Below, piece by piece: positions 17,918 through 21,384 of a stretch of 21,384 bases of DNA. The stretch covers positions 1 to 21,384 of the forward strand of contig JAKFES010000192.1 of the NCBI GenBank assembly GCA_036675585.1. Reading direction: 5' to 3'. The stretch comes from Zeimonas sp036675585 (GTDB taxonomy: Bacteria > Pseudomonadota > Gammaproteobacteria > Burkholderiales > Burkholderiaceae_E). The translations under genes were made by a program, and so were the position numbers. The notes beneath the pieces were generated by a model. It was not told the DNA's origin, searched no databases, and was given only the letters and a program-made list of their open reading frames with translations. The first letter of the stretch is position 1; the number at the start of each line of letters is the position of its first letter.

Positions 17918-19492
17918 TCAGAGGCGATCGAGGAGCGCTTCGACGCAGGCGACGTCGACCGGCTTGACCAGGTGAAAATCGAACCCTGCGTTGCGCGCGC
18001 GAAGCCGGATTTCCTCGGTCCCCCAGCCACTGACGGCGACGAGAACCGTCGACGCGTTGCGCGCGTCCGAGCGCAGGCGCGTGGCGATCGTGTATCCATC
18101 CATCCCGGGCAAGCCGATGTCGCAGAACACGACCTCGGGGCGGAACGCCCGCACGGCCTCGAGCGCCGCCACGCCGTCGTAGGCGGTTCGAAGTTCGTGC
18201 CCCGAGGCGGCCAGCAGCAGCGCCAACGTGTCGGCCGCATCGACGTTGTCGTCGACGACGAGCAGTCGCATGCGGCGCTGCGGGCCGACAGCCCCGACGG
18301 GCGCGCACGGTCCGGACGAGGCCGCGCGGCCGGCTTCGATCGCGGGCAGCCGCACGGTGAACGTGCTGCCGTGCCCGAGCCCGTCGCTGGCCGCAACGAC
18401 CGAGCCGCCGTGCAACTCGATCAGGCGCCGGACCAGCGACAACCCGATCCCCAGGCCCCCCTGCGCACGATCGAGCGTGCGATCGACCTGCGTGAACAGG
18501 TCGAAGACCTGGTCGAGCATCTCCTGCGGGATTCCGGCGCCATTGTCGACGACGCGAACCACGGCGTCGTTTGCCTCGGCGGCGAGCGAGACGACGATGC
18601 ATCCGCCGTCGGGCGTGTACTTCGCGGCATTGGTCACCAGGTTTCCGATCCCCTGCGAGAGCCGGCACGCGTCGCCGAGGACCCAGACCGGGTCGTCCGG
18701 CCAGTCGATGCGCAGCTCGTGCCCCGCCGCATCGACGAGCGGCCGGCTGCTCTCGAGCGCCGCGTCGACGACGGTGCGCAGGTCGACGCGCTCGCGATCG
18801 AGATGCAGCTTGCCGGTCGCGATGCGCGAGACGTCGAGCAGGTCGTCGATGAGCCTGACCAGCGATTGCACCTGGCGCTCCATCATCCGGCGCAACTGCT
18901 CGGCCTGCGCGCAATCGCCGGGCGTGCGGGCGAGCGCCTGCAACCCGGTGCGGATCGGGGCGAGCGGATTGCGCAACTCGTGCGAGAGCGTCGCCAGGAA
19001 CTCGTCCTTGCGACGGTCGGCATCGCGCAACGCTTCCTCGGCCTTGCGCTGCGCCGTCCACTGGTCGCGCAACTGGTACTGGCGCCGACGGGCACGAAGC
19101 GCCGCGAGCACGGTGCTGACCAGCGACCCGGTCGAGACCGGCGAATCGAGCAGCGTGACGTTGGTCAGCACCGCCATCATCCGGGCGACCGCGGGAGACC
19201 GGTCGCGATGGCGAGTGAGCAGCACGACCGGCAGGTCGGACCACGCCGGCTGCCGTGCGAGCTGCTCGAGGAGCGCGTCGACGCGCGCCTCGCTCAGCGC
19301 CTCGTCGGCCAGCAACACCAGGTCCGCACCTTCGTCGAGCTGGGTGGCCATCGAACGGGCATCCGGGCCCAGGACGACCGAGTGCACGCCGGCCTTGTCG
19401 AGCAGCGCTCGGGTGACCTCGACGTCCCGACGCGTCGGCGCCGCGAGCAGGACGCGATGCGCATCGGACGACCGAACCGGCTCAACGTGCAT
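17918..19492 (-). CDS. Soluble hybrid histidine kinase: pseudo-receiver, HisKA, HATPase, receiver
   Basis: 524 residues with no membrane segment. The N-terminal 10-135 looks like a receiver fold but has no proper phospho-acceptor motif (LVLLADEALSEA at the expected strand) and no acidic pair at its start, so it is probably a pseudo-receiver. A coiled linker leads to the H-box RRKDEFLATLSHELRNPLAPI with His171. N-box Asn284 and Asn288 (GNLVTNAAKYTPDGG), DNGAGIP, and GLGIGLSLVRRLIELHGG complete the ATPase. The C-terminal receiver is complete: D414-D415, Asp458 in VFCDIGLPGMDGY, and K510. Its first 11 bases overlap the end of the KaiC-like gene, so the two are coupled. It is convergent with the SARP-type regulator, 18 bp apart. 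The output partner is not evident. Confidence 0.92.
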   Translation of the reverse strand: MHVEPVRSSDAHRVLLAAPTRRDVEVTRALLDKAGVHSVVLGPDARSMATQLDEGADLVLLADEALSEARVDALLEQLARQPAWSDLPVVLLTRHRDRSPAVARMMAVLTNVTLLDSPVSTGSLVSTVLAALRARRRQYQLRDQWTAQRKAEEALRDADRRKDEFLATLSHELRNPLAPIRTGLQALARTPGDCAQAEQLRRMMERQVQSLVRLIDDLLDVSRIATGKLHLDRERVDLRTVVDAALESSRPLVDAAGHELRIDWPDDPVWVLGDACRLSQGIGNLVTNAAKYTPDGGCIVVSLAAEANDAVVRVVDNGAGIPQEMLDQVFDLFTQVDRTLDRAQGGLGIGLSLVRRLIELHGGSVVAASDGLGHGSTFTVRLPAIEAGRAASSGPCAPVGAVGPQRRMRLLVVDDNVDAADTLALLLAASGHELRTAYDGVAALEAVRAFRPEVVFCDIGLPGMDGYTIATRLRSDARNASTVLVAVSGWGTEEIRLRARNAGFDFHLVKPVDVACVEALLDRL

Positions 19493-20981
19493 CTTCGCCT
19501 TCGAAGGGTGCGCCGGGAAACGGTCCGGCCTCGACCGGAACGCCGGTCAGCACGCCGCGCAGGTGCATCAACGGTTCGCTCAGGTGCAGGCCCTCGGCAT
19601 CGAACCAGATCTCGCGGATCGTTTCTTCATGCGAGCCGCTTCGCTTCTTCAATACCGAGACCGCTTTTCGTACCGAGCCCGCATGCTCGAACAATCGCAA
19701 TGCGACCACGGTGTCGGCGAGGTAGCTGGAATCGATCGACGTGCCCATTCCGTGGCCGATCAGCCCGTGCTGGGCCACGACGAGGAAGGTCGCGACGCCC
19801 TGGTTGTTCAGGTACCCGAGCAGTTCGTGCAGCTGCGGCATCAGGTACTTCGCCTCGGGCATCGCATTGAGGTAGCCGTTCAGGCTGTCGATCACGACGA
19901 TGCGCGCACGGTCGCGTTCGACCGAGTCGCGCACCCGGTGCGCGAACTCGCCCGGCGTGATTTCCGCCGGATCGACCTGGCGCACGCGGATCTGGCCGGG
20001 ACCCGTGCCCTCTTCGATGCGCAACCCCAGCGCAGCGGCGCGGTGCAGCAGCAGCGCGCGCGTCTCGTCGAAGGCGAACACGGCGGCATGGTCGCCGCGC
20101 TGCGCAGCGGCGGCGGCGTACTGCATCGCGAGCGTCGACTTTCCGGTGCCCGGCGGGCCGGCGACCAGCGTGCAGGTGCCGCAGTCGATGCCGCCGCCCA
20201 GGAGCTGGTCGAGCTCGGCTACGCCGCTCGCCACCGTGGTGCGAACGTAGCGAGACACGTGCTCGGCCGAGGTCAGCCTCGGAAAGACGCACAGGCCGCC
20301 CCGCACGATGCGGAAATCGTGAAAGCCGCTGCGAAAATCGCTGCCGCGATACTTCGCGACGCGCAGCTGGCGCACCAGCGATCCGTACGCAGGCGTGCGC
20401 TGGTCCAGCGCGATCACGCCGTGCGCGATGCTCTGCAGCTGCATGTCCGGGCCCTCGGCAGTCCGGTCGTCGAGCAGCAGAATGGTGCAGTGGCGACTGA
20501 CGAAGAACTGCTTGAGCGCCAGGATCTGGCGCCGGTAGCGCAGCGAGCTCTGCGCGAGCAGGCGCAGCTCCGAGAGCGAATCGAACACCATTCGGCGCGG
20601 CGTCGTGCGCTCGACGATCTCGAGCACGCGCTGCGTCGTCTCGGTCAGCTCGACCTCCGACGGGTGGAACATCGTGAGTTGCGCGTCGATGTCGAGCTTG
20701 CCGTGGTCGCCGCCGAGCTCGGCGATCTCGATTCCGTCGAGCGACCAGCCATGCGAACGCGCCCCGGCGATCAGTTCGTCGCGCGTCTCGGAAAGCGTCA
20801 CGTACAGGCCGCGCTCGCCGTTTCGGACGCCTTCGAGAAGGAACTGCAGCCCCAGCGTGGTTTTCCCGGCGCCCGGGTGGCCATCGAGCAGATAGAGACG
20901 ATCGGCCAGCAGCCCGCCGTGCAGGACGTCGTCGAGCCCGGCAATTCCCGTCCTGCAGCGCGTTTCCCCGTTTCGACTCAT
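19482..20981 (-). CDS. KaiC-like double-domain RecA-type ATPase
   Basis: 499 residues, about the length of cyanobacterial KaiC. Two tandem ATPase domains are visible: Walker A GHPGAGKT (34-41) and GPPGTGKS (275-282), and Walker B strands ending in D134 (RRMVFDSLSEL) and D365 (RIVVIDSLNGY). Catalytic acidic positions read LSETRDE (Glu65) in the first domain and FDET (Asp305-Glu306) in the second, against Glu-Glu in classic KaiC. By hand alignment through ADTVVALRLFE, the autophosphorylation pair Ser-Thr becomes Ser419-Tyr420. No KaiA or KaiB is in the window. The overlapping hybrid kinase suggests a KaiC-based signalling pair, not necessarily a clock. ATG 20981 has GGAGG four bases ahead. RadA/GvpD-like relatives are less likely given the full-length C-terminal match. 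Confidence 0.9.
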   Translation of the reverse strand: MSRNGETRCRTGIAGLDDVLHGGLLADRLYLLDGHPGAGKTTLGLQFLLEGVRNGERGLYVTLSETRDELIAGARSHGWSLDGIEIAELGGDHGKLDIDAQLTMFHPSEVELTETTQRVLEIVERTTPRRMVFDSLSELRLLAQSSLRYRRQILALKQFFVSRHCTILLLDDRTAEGPDMQLQSIAHGVIALDQRTPAYGSLVRQLRVAKYRGSDFRSGFHDFRIVRGGLCVFPRLTSAEHVSRYVRTTVASGVAELDQLLGGGIDCGTCTLVAGPPGTGKSTLAMQYAAAAAQRGDHAAVFAFDETRALLLHRAAALGLRIEEGTGPGQIRVRQVDPAEITPGEFAHRVRDSVERDRARIVVIDSLNGYLNAMPEAKYLMPQLHELLGYLNNQGVATFLVVAQHGLIGHGMGTSIDSSYLADTVVALRLFEHAGSVRKAVSVLKKRSGSHEETIREIWFDAEGLHLSEPLMHLRGVLTGVPVEAGPFPGAPFEGEDAR

Positions 20982-21081
20982 CCCGCCTCCATGGCGGCCC
21001 GGACCGGGGGATCTCCAGCAATGAGGCGGCCCGGGTCCGCGCAGCCGGGAGCGGATCGGGCCACCGGGTACGATGCCAGGG

Positions 21082-21093
21082 AGCCCGCGGGCT
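21082..21093. promoter_or_regulatory. 12-bp perfect palindrome AGCCCGCGGGCT upstream of the SMR gene
   Basis: A perfect self-complementary 12-mer lies 22 bases ahead of the SMR start in the 134-bp divergent spacer shared with the KaiC-like gene. It could be a repressor site or simply a result of very high GC. A second imperfect dyad (CGGACCGGG near 21000 with CCCGGGTCCG near 21030-21039) lies in the same spacer. Confidence 0.3.
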
Positions 21094-21115
21094 GCCGGGC
21101 GACGAGGGCATGCAG

Positions 21116-21384
21116 ATGCAGCAGTGGCTTTTCCTCTCGATCGCGATCGTCAGCGAAGTGCTCGCCACGTCGGCGCTGAAGGCATCCGACGGGTTCTCGC
21201 GCGCCGGGCCCACGGTGATCGTCGCGGCAGGGTACGCGACGGCTTTCTTTTTCCTCTCGCTGACGCTACGAACGATGCCGGTGGGCGTCGCGTACGCGAT
21301 CTGGTCGGGCGCGGGAATTGCTTTGATCGCGCTGATCGGATGGGCGTTCTTCGGCCAGTCGCTCGACGTGCCCGCTGTGATCGG
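21116..21384 (+). CDS. Small multidrug resistance (SMR/EmrE-like) transporter, N-terminal part
   Basis: 89 codons are present; the gene runs off the right edge (family members are about 105-110 residues). The translation MQQWLFLSIAIVSEVLATSA, then LKASDGFSRAGP gives TM1 with the essential Glu exactly at position 14, matching Glu14 of EmrE. GVAYAIWSGAG is the conserved TM3 motif with its Trp, and the end shows the Ala/Ile-rich TM3 and the GQSLD turn. It should be an inner-membrane proton-coupled exporter of cations or guanidinium compounds. The in-frame ATG at 21110 is also possible, but 21116 has better spacing from GAGGG and places Glu at 14. Confidence 0.92.
   Translation, partial: MQQWLFLSIAIVSEVLATSALKASDGFSRAGPTVIVAAGYATAFFFLSLTLRTMPVGVAYAIWSGAGIALIALIGWAFFGQSLDVPAVI

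Noticed and set aside
21001..21115. A guanidine riboswitch ahead of the SMR gene
   Set aside because: Two ACGA stretches recall the loops of one guanidine class, but they are not closed by matching stems and the conserved parts of the other classes are absent.

Overview
Two kinds of DNA meet in this window. Bases 1 to about 2440 look like a mycolic-acid actinobacterium of the Rhodococcus/Gordonia type: moderate GC (33 G/C in the 60 bases counted at 661-720), TTG and GTG starts, and an acyl-CoA catabolism cluster. From about 2450 to the end the DNA is richer in GC (42 G/C in the 60 bases counted at 3901-3960). It has a very strong G/C preference at third codon positions and a beta-proteobacterial, Burkholderiales-like gene set. 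The change falls within the first codons of a rightward reading frame, whose continuation is missing. An assembly or library chimera is the simplest reading, with a real transfer junction as the alternative.

Left part, all genes leftward: an enoyl-CoA hydratase (TTG start), a lipoprotein solute-binding protein of a NitT/TauT/Ssu-type ABC importer, and the N-terminus of a CaiB/BaiF CoA-transferase cut by the window edge. A palindrome and the 5' stub of a lost rightward gene lie divergently upstream.

Right part, in order: a VOC protein and a small DUF1772-like membrane protein (rightward). A leftward efflux operon follows, read from 9539 down to 3291: a DUF2917 protein, a periplasmic adaptor, an HAE1-type RND permease and an outer-membrane factor, resembling MexEF-OprN. 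Upstream of it, in the same direction, is a coupled pair: a stand-alone receiver protein and a 1127-residue hybrid histidine kinase with a periplasmic sensor and three PAS domains. An OmpR-family response regulator diverges from that pair. Past a strong hairpin come a SAM methyltransferase and a secreted cupin (leftward). Divergent to these is a large regulator joining a SARP/BTAD-like N-terminus to a TolB-like domain and TPRs. Then come a soluble hybrid kinase and a KaiC-like double ATPase, overlapping by 11 bp and leftward. At the right edge is the start of a small multidrug resistance (SMR) transporter.

The right part is therefore dense in signal transduction next to drug efflux. The most notable items are the KaiC-like/hybrid-kinase module without KaiA or KaiB, the tandem palindromes in front of the DUF2917-led efflux operon, and the symmetry-rich 106-bp intergenic region between the SARP-type regulator and the methyltransferase/cupin pair. 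No rRNA, tRNA, CRISPR array, insertion sequence or replication origin was seen, and no gene-free stretch exceeds 300 bases. All family assignments come from reading the translated sequence, without database searches.
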